In this document: positions 49,628 to 62,072 of the stretch, one piece after another
Layout: each line of letters opens with the position of its first letter
Position numbering within the stretch: position 1 is the stretch's first letter
Assembly (NCBI GenBank): GCA_020152595.1
Contig: JAIGNY010000466.1
Location: forward strand, 647,501-711,500
From: Chiridota heheva
Lineage: Eukaryota > Echinodermata > Holothuroidea > Apodida > Chiridotidae
Direction of reading: 5' to 3'
Length of the DNA: 64,000 nucleotides
The notes under the pieces: generated by a model
Seen by the model: the letters and a program-made list of their open reading frames with translations, nothing else
Databases searched by the model: none
Told to the model about the DNA's origin: nothing
Translations under genes and position numbers: made by a program

Positions 49628-50151
49628 TTAAAGGATTAGTTCAGTGGTCAAACATACATCCATCTTATGTGAAAGAGGACTTTAAAAGAAACAAAATGGT
49701 GAAGAAAGGGTTTACAAATCTTATTCTGCTAAGGAGATATTCAAGTTTAAATCTCTGTCCTATCTGTGTAGAAATGACTGGTGTAGTAAGTATAAGTTGG
49801 TGTATGCATCCTCACATGCTTAACAAATGTTAATGTATTTTTTATTTTTTTCACTATTTAGATTACTTTTCCTCGCTCTCTTCAGGCGGTATATCATTAA
49901 TTCAGTTTTACTACTTTTTGACATATCCCATGGTTTTTAAGCCACAAAATGGCAGACCAAAATAAGATCAAATGTACAAAGAATTTGAGGAATCTCTGAT
50001 CTCAGTCGTTCCTACACAAATGATACCAAACTTTAAACTTAGCTATCTCCATAACAGAAAATTATTTGTAATGCTTTCTTCACTATTTTGTTTCTTTTGA
50101 AGTCCTTTTTCTATAAGATATACTTGCTTGACCCTGAAATTATCCTTTGAA
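49628..50151 (+). repeat. Family G long-inverted-repeat MITE, copy 3
   Basis: The most complete copy without an insertion. Left arm: AAAGGATTAGTTCAGTGGTC, CCATCTTATGTGAAAGAGGA, AACAAAATGGTGAAGAAAGG, TAAGGAGATATTCAAGTTTA, TGTGTAGAAATGACTGG. The right arm repeats these in reverse complement: CGTTCCTACACAAATGATAC, CTTAGCTATCTCCATAACAG, CACTATTTTGTTTC, TATAAGATATACTTGCTTGA, ATTATCCTTT. The centre holds CCATGGTTTTTAAGCCACAA. Transcription would give a long hairpin with arms of about 170-200 nt. Confidence 0.75.
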
Positions 50152-50605
50152 ATCTTTTTACTTATATTTTGTTATAAATGATTGCCACTGGAAGTGTATT
50201 TGTGGGATTCTATTATTGATTAATTGTGCTTAATTGCAAGAATTAATTATTTGCTCAGAATAGCCAATATATTAGCCAGTTAGCAGTATGAATAAGATAT
50301 ATTATAGTTAAAATCATGTCTTGTTGTAAGGATGCAAAATCCATCTTGATTTTACACAGCAGTATTTTGCTGTTAGTTTGTCTGTTTATTATTTTTATTT
50401 CACTCAATAGCAAACATTGTTAATCAAATTAACATCATATTACAGTTGAGGCTTAAGTTTTTTAGGCTTACTTGAAAAACAGTTTTCACATTTTCAAACG
50501 ATATTTAAGCCCCAATACGCAGTGGGGAAACTTGAGTCCTGGGGGGCCGTGGGGGTTTTGGCCTCTGCAGCGATGTTGGAACCAGTCTTATTCCCATCCC
50601 TAAAA

Positions 50606-50640
50606 CATATATTGAGCTACTACATCATTGATGTTCTAGC
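50606..50640. repeat. Direct repeat, left copy
   Basis: CATATATTGAGCTACTACAT followed by CATTGATGTTCTAG recurs at 51163-51197 with three differences, about 555 bp downstream. The two copies bracket the hAT-like element. Confidence 0.75.
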
Positions 50641-51043
50641 ATCACAACCAGTGGCCCGCCAGGGGTTTGATATTAAAAGGAGGGGGGGGGGGGGCACAAA
50701 CCTTTTCAGCATGTGGTCATGGGGCCAGCCTTAGGGGTCCAGGGACAAAGCCATGATGGGGGTCTAGGGGGAGCCCCCGGGAAACCTTGCATTTTCCAAG
50801 TTTCAGTTGCCCCAAAAAGACTGAATATGTGCAATACACTGCTTTAAAAATATCTAAATTAGGATGATTACAAACGATCTAGTATAGCTGCATACAATTT
50901 TGCAATGATACAGACTACCCTTCCCCAACCACTCCCCCTCCCAATTAAAAAATGTCCCAAAAAAAACAACAGTTGCATATTTTTTTACTTTTCAAACATT
51001 GCCATGCCTCTCCACCCCCCGTGCCGGCGCCATTGATCACAAT
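50641..51043. repeat. hAT-like MITE with 8-bp target duplication
   Basis: Inverted ends: CAGTGGCCCGCCAGGGG on the left (from 50649) and CCCCGTGCCGGCGCCATTG on the right (to 51035). They are flanked by ATCACAAC (50641-50648) and ATCACAAT (51036-51043), 7 of 8 identical. Ends starting CA(G/A)TGGCG and an 8-bp duplication are characteristic of hAT superfamily elements. The interior has a G12 run and GGGGGTCTAGGGGGAGCCCC; no transposase. Confidence 0.75.
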
Positions 51044-51162
51044 GATATTATAGCTCCCGCTTGCATTTCTCAAAAATAAAATAAACGTGAAACATGTTTT
51101 TCTTTCCTACGAATTAACTACCCACCAATAAAAACAGCCCAATAATAATAACCACCCTAAAA

Positions 51163-51197
51163 TATATGTTGAGCTACCACATCATTGATGTTCTAGG
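51163..51197. repeat. Direct repeat, right copy
   Basis: TATATGTTGAGCTACCACAT followed by CATTGATGTTCTAG, the partner of 50606-50640. Confidence 0.75.
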
Positions 51198-51841
51198 TCT
51201 ATGTTTACATCATATTGCAAAATCAGAGCGTTTTGCTATCAATCTGTATTAGCTGTCCCTACAGTTCAACCAGGTATGGTAGCTTCCTTGCTCAGTTACT
51301 AACTAAACATATTGTTACTTCTCCAAAAGCAAGTTGATGAATCTTTCCTAACTTCAATATTAATCATTGATTTGAATGTTCCAAACATAAATTCTGATGG
51401 TTGTGGGTTAATTAATTGGAAGCCGTGTGCCATTGACCTACTCTAGAACACATTCATCAGTTAGTGGGCCACACAGATCTTTCGTTGTTATGGAAACTGC
51501 TGGGATTGTATTGATCTGTTAATGCCTGTATGTTTTCAAAGGTGTGATGAACGTTCTTTTCACAGACAATGATTTCACATTTTAATGAATTTCTCTCTAT
51601 TTTCTGGTAACACAGTCTATATTCAGTAGCTTGTTCAATGAGGACATATTATAAGGCTAGACCCGTCTTCTAAATTTTTAAGGTTTTGTCCAGGATTACT
51701 TATTAACATGACAATAAAATTGCAAAATTCTGGCTTTTTCAATTATTTTTTTAATGGAGATTTGAGGAAACTGAAAGTAACATATAGTATTGGTCAGAAT
51801 ATTATAATTTCCATACAATCCCCTTACAGGAAAAATCTTGA
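51198..51841. other. NAV intron, unassigned
   Basis: No exon or defined repeat recognised. Confidence 0.4.
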
Positions 51842-51975
51842 GGGAGTTCTAGACCAATAAGTGAGGGCGCTCGGTTTTACTAATTTCACAGATATATTAT
51901 CCACAACAGATTGGTAAACTTCATGCCTCCATAGCACACAGACAACGAGAGGACAAAGGTCACTTCAATATTTAG
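51842..51975. repeat. Family D repeat, copy 2
   Basis: Reverse complement of 43853-43982: TTCTAGACCAATAAGTGAGG, ATTTCACAGATATAT, CTTCATGCCTCCAT, GGTCACTTCAATATT. CACTTTTCGGTCTAGTACCC follows again at 52075, after a poly-T run at 52020-52046. Confidence 0.6.
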
Positions 51976-52089
51976 ATTAACCAAAAATTTGCTATACAGT
52001 TGTGGGATAGATGAGCATTCAATTTTTTTTTTTTTTTTTTTTTTTTGGGGGGAGACCACCTAAAAATAAGCACTCACTTTTCGGTCTAG

Positions 52090-52380
52090 TACCCCTTCAA
52101 CTTGCAGCAAGCTTGTGGCAAGCTAACATTTTGGCTCACAGAAGTTTGCTGCAACCTTGCGGTAAGCTTCCAGTATTTGGGACAAATGCAAAATTGTTAT
52201 AGCTTGCACAAAGTAATATTACCTTGTACAAGCTAGCAAAAAAAAATACTTGTTAGCCTCTGCAAGCTTGCAGAAAGTTTGCTCAAGCTTAGTATGTTAG
52301 CCACTACCTTGCAGCATGCTTGTGCATGCTAAAAATGTTAGATTATCTCAAGCTTGCCGCAAGCTAGTTTTTTTGCAATT
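52090..52380. repeat. AGCTTGC palindrome element, copy 2 (degraded)
   Basis: Dense GCAAGCTT, AGCTTGCAC, TGCAAGCTTGCAG and TTGTGCATGCTAA words as in the element at 25663, but without the regular 20-bp core and without recognisable ends. Confidence 0.65.
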
Positions 52381-53577
52381 GCAAGGTTTATATTGATATG
52401 AATTCAACTCTTCAGTTATTGCATGTTGTTTATCAGCCTAAAGAAAAGATTCCATCCAGTTCATCAAGCATTTAATTTAATACACGCACCTGGATTTCTA
52501 ACCGAGTGGACATCACGTCAACTTGTCAAGCTGTCTGTCCTGCACGTGACTTTTAGTAACACGATCCAAACTAACCCATCAAAGCACTGCAACAAACTCA
52601 AAATAACAAAAATATCTTAACCGCTTTTTGTGTGTCAAAGCAGTCACCTCATCTTTCATTGACTAACACAGTCACCAGTGATAAGATATCTACCATTGTG
52701 CAACAAATTTACCTGTCCTCTGCAGGCACCTACCCACAATTCCTTGATAATATGATATGCCAATGTGGGATGCTGATGGCAGGCATGCCCAAGAGGGACT
52801 CTGGAAATTCTAAGAATGGCTCTACAGGAGTTCCCCTCTGGTATTATGAACCTACAGGCATTTGTAAGATGATGCGTCCTGTGGTGTATATATATATAAC
52901 CAGTAAATGTTTGACAATGGAATGATGGGTTTATGATATAGCTAGCTAGTTGTATTTAGGTTCATTATAGTAACTGTGGATGTTATCTATCGGTTGTGGT
53001 GTACGTGGGATGGATGTCATTGTTCTATGTTTTTTGCATACTGTAAGGGCAATATGGATCTATTGTGCACCTTTTTGTGGTAGTTAACCTATTTTACAAC
53101 ATCCAGGCAGCGCCCCTGTACTAGTAAGTACTTTTAGTGGTGTCTTCATCCTGATAACTGTATCTTAGAAAGATTGATTTTTCCCCCTATTCACCGATTT
53201 TTCAAATTATTTTTCTGATATCTTATGTTAGCTGTATAGCGTCAATACAATAGGGTGAAATTATTACAATTTCAATTTTACATGTACACCTTATCTTTCT
53301 TGTCTAGCTAGTGTTTATTTCAGCCTAAATCTTGTACTTTAGATAAAAGATAAACTTACAAGCGTATTTTAGGAGGCACAACTGATTACAAATCAATAGA
53401 TTTATCTTATGTTTGTGGGTTTGTGATGAGGGGGATCAAGCACAGGAAGCAAGATCTGTAGGTAGAGGGGGTCAAGCACAGGAAGCAAGATCTGTAGGTA
53501 GAATTTTGGATGGGCTTTCAGATTCTGATTAAAGTGACATATTTATTATCCATGCTCTGAAGTATGTGTACCATGCA
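52381..53577. other. NAV intron, unassigned
   Basis: The only structure is a 36-bp direct duplication at about 53430-53502 (TCAAGCACAGGAAGCAAGAT and following, twice). Confidence 0.45.
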
Positions 53578-54031
53578 CAGACCCCTAGCTTGATTTAAAA
53601 AGGGGCAGGGTGCTGGACTTGTTGAGGGGCACATTAATGCACGCACGAAGCGCTGCGTCTTTTCGGCATGGAGTCCTGGGGCCCCCTTAAGGCTCTATCC
53701 CATGGTCTAGAAGCTCTGGGATTTTGGCTATAATCATACTTCAGAATGAAACTATTCTGACTGATAAGGACCATTCATGAGCCAAACAGGACAATTGCTT
53801 ACTATACTATCATTCTGTGATCTGTATCCATGTAAGGTATTTATTTATGAGGTTGATTAGGATTATTAAGTTTTAAAAAAAAATCTAAAAAAAAAATTAT
53901 TTTTTAAATATTTTTTCTCATGAGGGGCAAGACGTACCCCCGGGGGGCATGGCGGGCCTACGGAGGGGCAGTGCGGGCCCATGGAGGGGCAGGGCGGGCC
54001 GCCCCTGTAAAACAGTAAAGCTAGGGGTCTG
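53578..54031 (-). repeat. Family A element, copy 4
   Basis: Inverted relative to 966. Starts CAGACCCCTAGCTTGATTTA, ends AAAGCTAGGGGTCTG. It has the clearest ends of the family and a GC-rich block of 23-26-bp repeats (GGGGCAGTGCGGGCCCATGG type, about 53930-54005) near the right end. Confidence 0.8.
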
Positions 54032-54759
54032 ATGCAGACATGGTATGGGTCATCATTCATTCACCAGTCACGGAATTAGTAAACAAACAAAAAGCTTATT
54101 GCAGAATATACCAAGCCCGGTAGTTGGGGGTTGTGACCTCCAACATACACAAATCTCATATGCCTCCCTATATATAATTCATGAGAAATTGGAAACATTT
54201 TACTGTGGAAACACATGTACCACCCCATGGAAAATCCTGGCTACAGGTTCGTATTTGGATGTTACATACACATGTGTACTCTATTGAAATTGGGGTTACT
54301 GTGCATCCACCTACCTTTGGTTCCCTGACAACAAGATGGCAGTGAGGAGCTATTATCTCAATCTATGCTCAAGTACTAACACAAATATATCAAACTATTT
54401 ATGTTCTTAACATTTGCAATTTCAGCTTATCAACAAATAACCCTCAAAGTGGGGAAGCTGGCTGGGTTCACTGGTGTTATCTGTTCCTTATCTATCATTG
54501 TTGTAGTTACAGGAGTTAAGAGTTGACTAATGGATGCTGCTGGTTGTGATGTCTAACATCAGTGTTGATTGACATTTTCTTAAACGTTCAAATATTTTCA
54601 ACCATACTCTAAGACTTTCACTTTCAAAAGTATCTTATTTTTATAAAACTTTTGTAGAAAATCTGTTAAGAGGATTAAAGATGGGTTAAAGACTAATCTT
54701 GTAGCAGTCTTTTATTTTATTTTCAGGTCTTAATTTGCAAAACATTGGTTGTAAAATTA
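54032..54759. other. NAV intron, unassigned
   Basis: No exon or defined repeat recognised between two family A copies. Confidence 0.4.
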
Positions 54760-55169
54760 CAGACCCATAACTTGATTTAAAAAGGGGCAGGGTGCTAGGC
54801 TCTTTAAGGGGCACATTAATGCATGAGTCCAGGGGCCCCCTTTAGGCTTGATCCCCTGGTGAAGAAGCTCTGAGATTTTAGCTACAGTCATATATCTTAG
54901 AATGAAGCTATTCTGACTGATAAGGACCATTTATGAGCCAAACAGGACAATTGCTTACTATGCTATCATTCTGTGTTCTGTATCCATGTAAGGTATTACG
55001 AGGCTAATTAAGATTATTAAGTTTAAAAAAATCTAAACAAATGAGGGGCAGGGTGGTTTCCCAGGGAGCAGAGCAGTCCCCCAGGGAGCAGAGCGGTCCC
55101 CTAGGGAGGCAGGGCGGGCCACGGAGGGTGGGGCGGGCCTCCCTATAAAACAGCAAAGCTAACCGTCTG
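54760..55169 (-). repeat. Family A element, copy 5
   Basis: Starts CAGACCCATAACTTGATTTA, ends AAAGCTAACCGTCTG, same orientation as the copy 730 bp upstream. The CAGCGCTTCG segment is deleted. The GC-rich block contains three CAGGGAGCAGAGCGGTCCCC-type units. Confidence 0.75.
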
Positions 55170-55610
55170 CATTAAGACCCCCTCACCTCTTCAATTTGTT
55201 CAATCTTATTGACCCATCTCACAGTGCTTATAACACTAGGGGATGTATGACATGACCTCTCAAATTGCATTTTTGTTATATTTATATTTTTTATATAAAG
55301 TACAGTATTTGTGTTTGCACATTAATTCACAAGACCGTCAGACATGTTTAAATCCATTGGTCATAGCTCCTACCAAACATCATGTCAGAGGCCCTGCATT
55401 TGAAGGAGAATATTCAAATCTAACAAATGGCTTTTAAATCTTTACCATTTCCCAAATCAATGTCCTAAGTGTTATTACATTCTCATCATATTGAATGACT
55501 GACTTTCTAAAGAAAATATTTAGATTCACAAATTTTGAAAATTAAGAAACTAGGTAATTAAGTTATTTGCAATGTGTACAGACAGTTTAATTAGGACTGT
55601 TGCAGTAATA
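55170..55610. other. NAV intron, unassigned
   Basis: No exon or defined repeat recognised. Confidence 0.4.
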
Positions 55611-55908
55611 CCTTTACAGAAATATTAGCTTGGCAAGCATTCTAGAAGCTAGTATTTGGAACAAATAAGCTTTCGCAAGCTAGCCAAAACTTATCTGCAA
55701 GATTGCGTAAGTTAGCAAAACTTTTTATAAGCTTGTGCAAGCTAACAAATATTTTATGCTTGCTTGCGCAAGCTAATGTAACCTGTGCAAGCTTGCAGAT
55801 AGTTTTTGCTTGCGTGTGCAAGCTAATTTTTTCCAAATACTATGTTTGCTGCAAGCTAAAAATTGTTAGATTGTTGCAAGCTTGCTGCAAGCTAAGATTT
55901 CTGTTTGT
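55611..55908. repeat. AGCTTGC palindrome element with TIRs, copy 3
   Basis: Left end CTTTACAGAAATATTAGCTT, right end CAAGCTAAGATTTCTGTTT: the same inverted ends as the element at 25663. The interior is made of AGCTTGTGCAAGCTAAC-type palindromes, but the 20-bp tandem core is absent. Retention of ends with a different interior shows that the TIRs define the family. Confidence 0.75.
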
Positions 55909-55928
55909 AGAGTATACATTTTCCCATA

Positions 55929-56182
<254 letters not shown>

Positions 56183-57092
56183 TGAATATTGAATGCCTTT
56201 AAATTCTATTACGTACGCACAATCTAAATTCGGTCAAACCGCAGCACAAAAGGGACCTTTGTGTGGGGGATATTTTTGACTCATTTCAGAGATGTAAGCC
56301 TGATCATGCAGAAATGCATTTTCAGTTCAGATCAATTTTTACTGCCATGCAAAATACGAAACCTTGGAAGGATAATTCACTCAGTTATCCACAACAGGAA
56401 AATGTTTGCAAGCTTTTTAGCAAATTAGAATTGGCATTTCTTTCTTTGGAATTGACAGCTTGTCTAAGTTTCTGTTCTGAATTGGAAATCAATACTCTAT
56501 GAATTACTTGGTGACCCCCAGTGGCATGTTGCCTGGCACAGGTATACAAAATGCAGATTTATTGCTACCAGCAGGGTTTCATGTTTAGGTGTATCATGGC
56601 AGCTTCTGATTAAGAATTCAATCTGAGGGAAGTGACATTAGGATTAAAGTGTTCTTGAATTTCATGAAAATTATTATATTAAAAAAATGGGATTCAAATT
56701 GTTTAAACCTTATCGTAACCTTTAAATTAATATCAAGTAATTTTAAAGGTATTCAAATATCCTAACTTTAAGCAGTCATAATTGAACAATTAAAGTATTA
56801 TTTCAGCTGTCAAACATTTAAATTTAAAGAAACAAAATAATTGCAAAGAAACTAATTAAGTAAGTCTGTTGGGGAGACATTCAGATTTAAAATGTTCTGT
56901 CTTGGCTGTTAACAGCTATGTCAGCTTTTAAAGAGGTGATGGGTTGTGTCTGAATAAATTGATTCCATTGCACAACAATAACACTGTTTCTATGACATTT
57001 AACAGTTTACAGAAGAAACATAAAATTATTGCTTAATATTCTGGAGTCCCTAAATTATTTCAATACGCATACATTTCTTACACGTTGGTAGG
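56183..57092. other. NAV intron, unassigned
   Basis: A 79-codon open frame at 56263-56502 has no recognisable domain; nothing else seen. Confidence 0.4.
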
Positions 57093-57376
57093 TAAAAGGA
57101 GCTGGCAGTCGAAAAGTGAGCGTGTTAGTGTTTGCCAGTTTCACCAGTATGTAACCACTTTAAGTAGTTTTTAACCAATAGAAGTCGCACCACACGGTCA
57201 ATGTTTACATGATTTTCTCACCCATCCAAAAAGTCAATGGGAAAACATACAAACTTTGAGTCGATATTTAGTAATGTTTATGATTTTCTGTACTGTTGGG
57301 TGCAAGAAAGGTATTCGATTTAGTGTTAGACTCACAATAATTACGTTCTCACTTTTTAGCTGCCAGCTCCTTTAAA
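57093..57376. repeat. MITE with approximately 26-bp TIRs
   Basis: Left AAAGGAGCTGGCAGTCGAAA then AGTGAG; right CTCACTTTTTAGCTGCCAGC then TCCTTT. Length 284 bp, no coding sequence. Its end is 11 bp from the start of the truncated family B copy. Confidence 0.75.
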
Positions 57377-57387
57377 ACTATTATGAT

Positions 57388-57691
57388 AGTACTGTCATGA
57401 TATGGCTGTATTACATATCGATTATTGTGGAGAAAAATATTGCGATTTATTGGTATATCGCGATATTTTTTGAGGAAACTGACTCACGACACATTGTTAA
57501 TAACTAACGTTACTTCTTTTACAAGAAAAAATGATTTGCAAATCTAGCAGACTACATGATCGTGTGACTATTACGTTCATCACACACATGTGAAGTTTGG
57601 CACTTTAGCCAACGTGACCATGAATCAACAAACAGTCCTAAGTGAGAGGCATGTTCTAAGCCAATTTGTAATTCTTTTTGCCTACTTACAT
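57388..57691 (-). repeat. Family B element, copy 3, truncated
   Basis: Starts AGTACTGTCATGATATGGC and follows copy 2 through ATTGTGGAGAAAAATATTGC, GACTCACGACAC, CAAATCTAGCAGACTACATG and GCCAACGTGACCATGAATCA, then stops at CTACTTACATC, where the 17-bp minisatellite begins. The other half of the element is missing. Confidence 0.7.
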
Positions 57692-58360
57692 CAGAGCCTG
57701 GTTAAACCTGCTCCCTGGTTAAACCAGCCTCCTGGTTAAACCAGCCTCCTGATTAAACCAGCCTCCTGGTTAGACCAGCCTCCTGATTAAACCAGCCTCC
57801 TGGTTAAACCAGCCTCCTGGTTAAACCAGCCCCCTGGTTAAGCCTGCCTCCTGGTTAAACCGGGCCCCTGTTTAAACCTGCCTCCTGGTTAAACCAGCCT
57901 CCTGCTTAGCCTGCTCCCTGGTTAAACCTGCTCCCTGGTTAAACCTGCTCCCTGCTTAAAGCTGCTCCCTGGTAATAAACCTGCTTTCTGGTTAAATCTG
58001 CCTCCTGTTAAACCTGCCTCCTGGTTAAAACCTGCAGCCCTGGTTAAACCTGCTCCCTGGTTAAACCTGCTCCCTGGTTAAACCTGCTCCCTGGTTAAAC
58101 CTGCTTCCTGGTTAAGCCTGCTCCTTGGTTAAACCTGCTCCCTGGTTAAACCTGCTCTCTGGTTAAACCTGCTCCCTTGTTAAACCTGCTCCCTTGTTAA
58201 ACCTGCCCCCTTGTTAAACCTGCCCCTGGTTAAACCTGCTCCCTGGTTAAACCTGCTCCCTGGTTAAACCTGCTCCCTGGTTAAACCTGCTCCCTTGTTA
58301 AACCTTCTCCCTAGTTAAACCTGCTCCCTTGTAAAACCTGCTCCCTAGTAGAACCTGGAT
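57692..58360. repeat. 17-bp minisatellite, about 39 units
   Basis: Unit CTGGTTAAACCTGCTCC with variants AACCAGCCTCCTGATT at the left and CCTTGTTAAACCTGCTC at the right. Since 17 is not a multiple of three, no long frame arises. It begins exactly where family B is broken. Confidence 0.93.
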
Positions 58361-61300
58361 TGGATTTCAGCAGGAAGTTTTTAATGATGCCTTAGAAAAA
58401 TCTTTTGAAGGAATTAATTACCCTCTTATAGCAAAAAAAAAAAACTGCTGTTCTATAATATGAATATAACCATAGCAACCTAAAGTAAATAGGGAGTTAC
58501 CTTGATGTTAAAATTGGGCATCACCTTCATGTTTAACAGAAGCTGTGAAGAAGTCAATAAAGGTTTCTAATAGCTCCCTGACCTTTTACTGTTTGTAGGA
58601 TGACACATTTAGTGTCATATATATATTGCCAGGCTTATTCATGCCGGCATGCTTGAGGAGGTTACATGATTTATGGTACTCAAAGATCTTTACCTTTCCC
58701 CTGAATGTTTGTTTTGTATTTTATTTCCACATTTTATTTTATTCTTAAAAATGTTTTTTCATGTTGAGAGAGGTGTTTTGTACTTTGAAGTATCTAAGAA
58801 GACTATATAGTGGTCTATTTGTGGAGCTTTCACTGTACAAATCAATTCTAGCAAGTCTGTCAATTAGTAAGCTTTCAAATTTATTTCTCCATTGATAACA
58901 TTAAACAATTAATTTGATGTAAAAACTATATTTGAAGCTATAAGTCATAGGTATGTGGATATTTGTATAAGGTTTTATTACATGCATCACAATGTTTGTG
59001 CTTTTATTGGGAAGGTGTGCTCTTTTCATTGTTTTCAACAGCTTTTAAATAATTTAGCTAATGCTAACTGCATGTTCATGTTCATTATGTTGGCTTTTAT
59101 TTGACTTAAAATATGAAAAGGCCTTTCAAAGAGTAAAACCACTCGATTTGGCAGTCACATGGGTTTTGCTAATCATCTGTTAGTAACCAATTCATTTCAG
59201 AAAATGATTTTTTGCGTTCACTTGTAGTGAATATGCGTTCTTAACTGCATGTACAGTTTATTTTTTAACCAAAAATCTTCAACATTCTTACAGAAATTGT
59301 AAAACAAATTATTTTTTCTTTTTCTTCTCATAACGCTTAAAACAATCAACCCTATTCGAGGAGAGCGTATATAGACCATACCTGTCACTGTACCGTTATT
59401 GCACAGTACTGCAGCACTGCCACTTCTCAGGTTACTTTGATTAATTTCGTCCCTCATCAAGTGTTCATATGGTCAGACCAGTCCTTATATTACCACTTCA
59501 GTAGCCAAAGGCAAATTCGAAGTTGAAAAAACAGCAATTATGAAATACAAGCTACATTTTGTTCTATTTTACTGGCAGCGTGTTTTCTAGGGATAGCTTA
59601 TTTTTCTGTCTACCGTGACTCATTATGTAAATTATTCTCAGCTGGTAAGGTGTGAATGAGTGGTCAGTTATGTCATTAATATAAAACTGTTAAAGGAATT
59701 AATCTGCAGTGTGAATATAATATTTTATTCATTGAAAAAACTTAGTAGTAGCAATTATGGTATGAATTATTAAGATTATTTTGTGAAAAGTTGAAAGATT
59801 TAGGGAATTACATTGATCAAGTACTGAATTACCACACAGATTTTGATGAAGAATTGCATTATCAATTCGTTGTAAATTTGTCTCCCGTGAACCCTGTCCC
59901 CTCCCCCATGCACTCGATAATAATTGCAACCAATGTTACCTATCACCTTCAAAATACCTTGCTCAACTGCTTACTTCACATATGAATAATACATCAAATT
60001 AGGCCTTGAAGCGCTGAGCCTATTACATAATGCTGAACCTATTACATAATGTTGCTTATATACATAAGTGTAAGCAACATTATATTTTGATTCTTCAAGT
60101 AGAATGTTTTAAAACTTGTTAAGAATATTTTTATTTTTAAATATTGAAAATCAAGAATGTAACAACATATGCAATTATAAATTAATAATAAGCAGTTTTA
60201 CAACACTTTCGAAAATTTAAGTGAAATTTATTAATGATATACAAATTTGTGACATCATCTGGACTCATTTGAAAACCCTATTTGTTAAACTTTTACAATT
60301 GTTTAAATATAAAAAAGCAAATGAAGCTGCATAAACAATGTGTTTTTGAAACAAGCTGGGTTAACCATGCAGCTTTAAAAATGCACATGTAAATGCTTTT
60401 AATCTGCTTTTCAAGCATTTTGCAAAGTGCTCATATGTGTGCCTACTAAATATCTTATAATTTTTTAAAAAAATTGCCTTGCCAACCAATTTTTACGACC
60501 AACACGTTTGTGCAGTCATCATTTCATTTTGTCAGGATTTACAGTGTATAATGCTCTTTTATAGATCTGTTTGGATTAAGCTCTTAATTGAATTCTGGTG
60601 GTAAGGTATTGTATTGTCTGTGATGATGACTCATTTCTTGATCATCAAGGACCTCAGATTGCTGTAGTGCTTCTCACCTTTTGCAGTATTATCTCCTCTT
60701 GCCACTTCATCTTGGTTCAGAAGTCATCCAAAAAGAAAGTGTAATCTCTGAGTGTGTTTCTGCTTTAGTAGTTTTCCTTATCCAAAGAAAATTGAATGAA
60801 TCATGCCCAATTGCCCACATTTGGAACCAGAGTATTTGGATTGAAAAATTATTTTCTTGGTTTGAAAAATGGAGAAGCGTGGATTGGTGATAATGGATGT
60901 GAAACCAAAATTGAAATTGGAAAAAAGTACTAAGCTGTAGCTTTTGGGAAATCTTTTAAAGGTAGTGTTTATTTATTGTGATTTAGAGCATGTAGAATGT
61001 AATACAGATCTGAGAATTGTAAGTTACAAGGGAAAATATCAAGTATGAGAAAAAAGGAAGGAATCTAAAGATAGCACTTTCCTGGATAAGATACTGAACA
61101 GAGACAAGCAAGACTCAAGAGGGATGATGGGACATGTTACTGAAAGGTCAGAGGTCAAATAATCTATTAGCTCAGTATTTCCTTGAGTCCATTCTTTTAT
61201 AAAAGAGATAATTACTGCATTGTTACAGGGTAGAGTATTCACATTGCCACACCATCTTACTCCCCTAATTTTTCTCAAGATTTTATACCCCCCCTCCCTC

Positions 61301-62072
61301 CATGAGAATACTTCCCCCACTAAAAACAAGTGAAGTTTGTATTCATGGGAAAGTTTGCTGGTTTATATTATTAATAAGTAATCTCTTCTCCCACCCCTAC
61401 CCCCCTCCCCACCCACACACAGTGCACAGTTTCCCATCTATATCCAGAGTAGCAACTATCTGGTGTCACAACTGCATTTAATTATTGTCAGATTGTTAAA
61501 CTGATTTTTTTTTTCTTCAAGACACAAATGCAGGGATGGTAAAATGTATTATATATTCTGTATATATTTCCATTCTTATATTTGACAAACTTTGCAAGTC
61601 TCTTTGTATATTCCGTTAAGATTCTCTCTTTATATCCACTATAGGAGCCCATCATACTTGCATAGCATAAGATGCTGGCACGAGAGTCTGTCTGAAGTGT
61701 CACTTAATTTTCCATTGCCACTTAATTTACCTTTATTTCTTATCTTGTTTTTCCTAGGGGGTTCTCTTGTTCTTAAGAACATCATGAAGAGGTTTCTTTG
61801 CCCCCTGCTTCATTTTCTCATCATCTTGGCCTCTTCATTTTTCTCTTAACTAGTTTTTTTAATCTTGAATGATTGCTGGAGAACATTTTAAAGTGAAAAT
61901 ACTTCTTAGATTTTATATTTTTGATATTGAATTTCTGTGAAAAGTTTTTTACTGTTGAGAATTTTTTGCTGAGGGAGAACTTACTGGCTTGTATGAGGGT
62001 ATGTTCAGCACTAAAATCATAACCATGTCAAGATTAGTATGGCATGTAAAGATTGTTATGGTATGTTTAAAT
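58361..62072. other. NAV intron, unassigned
   Basis: Long AT-rich stretch without recognised exons. A small direct repeat plus hairpin lies at about 60010-60085 (CCTATTACATAATG twice, then GTTGCTTATATACATAAGTG with AAGCAACATTAT). Confidence 0.45.

Noticed and set aside
50606..51197. LTR retrotransposon bounded by the 35-bp direct repeats
   Set aside because: The repeats are far too short for LTRs and there is no primer-binding site, polypurine tract or coding sequence; the interior is a hAT-like MITE.
60681..60890. 69-codon frame (QYYLLLPLHLG) considered as the missing NAV CH exon
   Set aside because: No match to the expected IENIDACL or NLKAILGLFFSL segments and no consistent splice sites.
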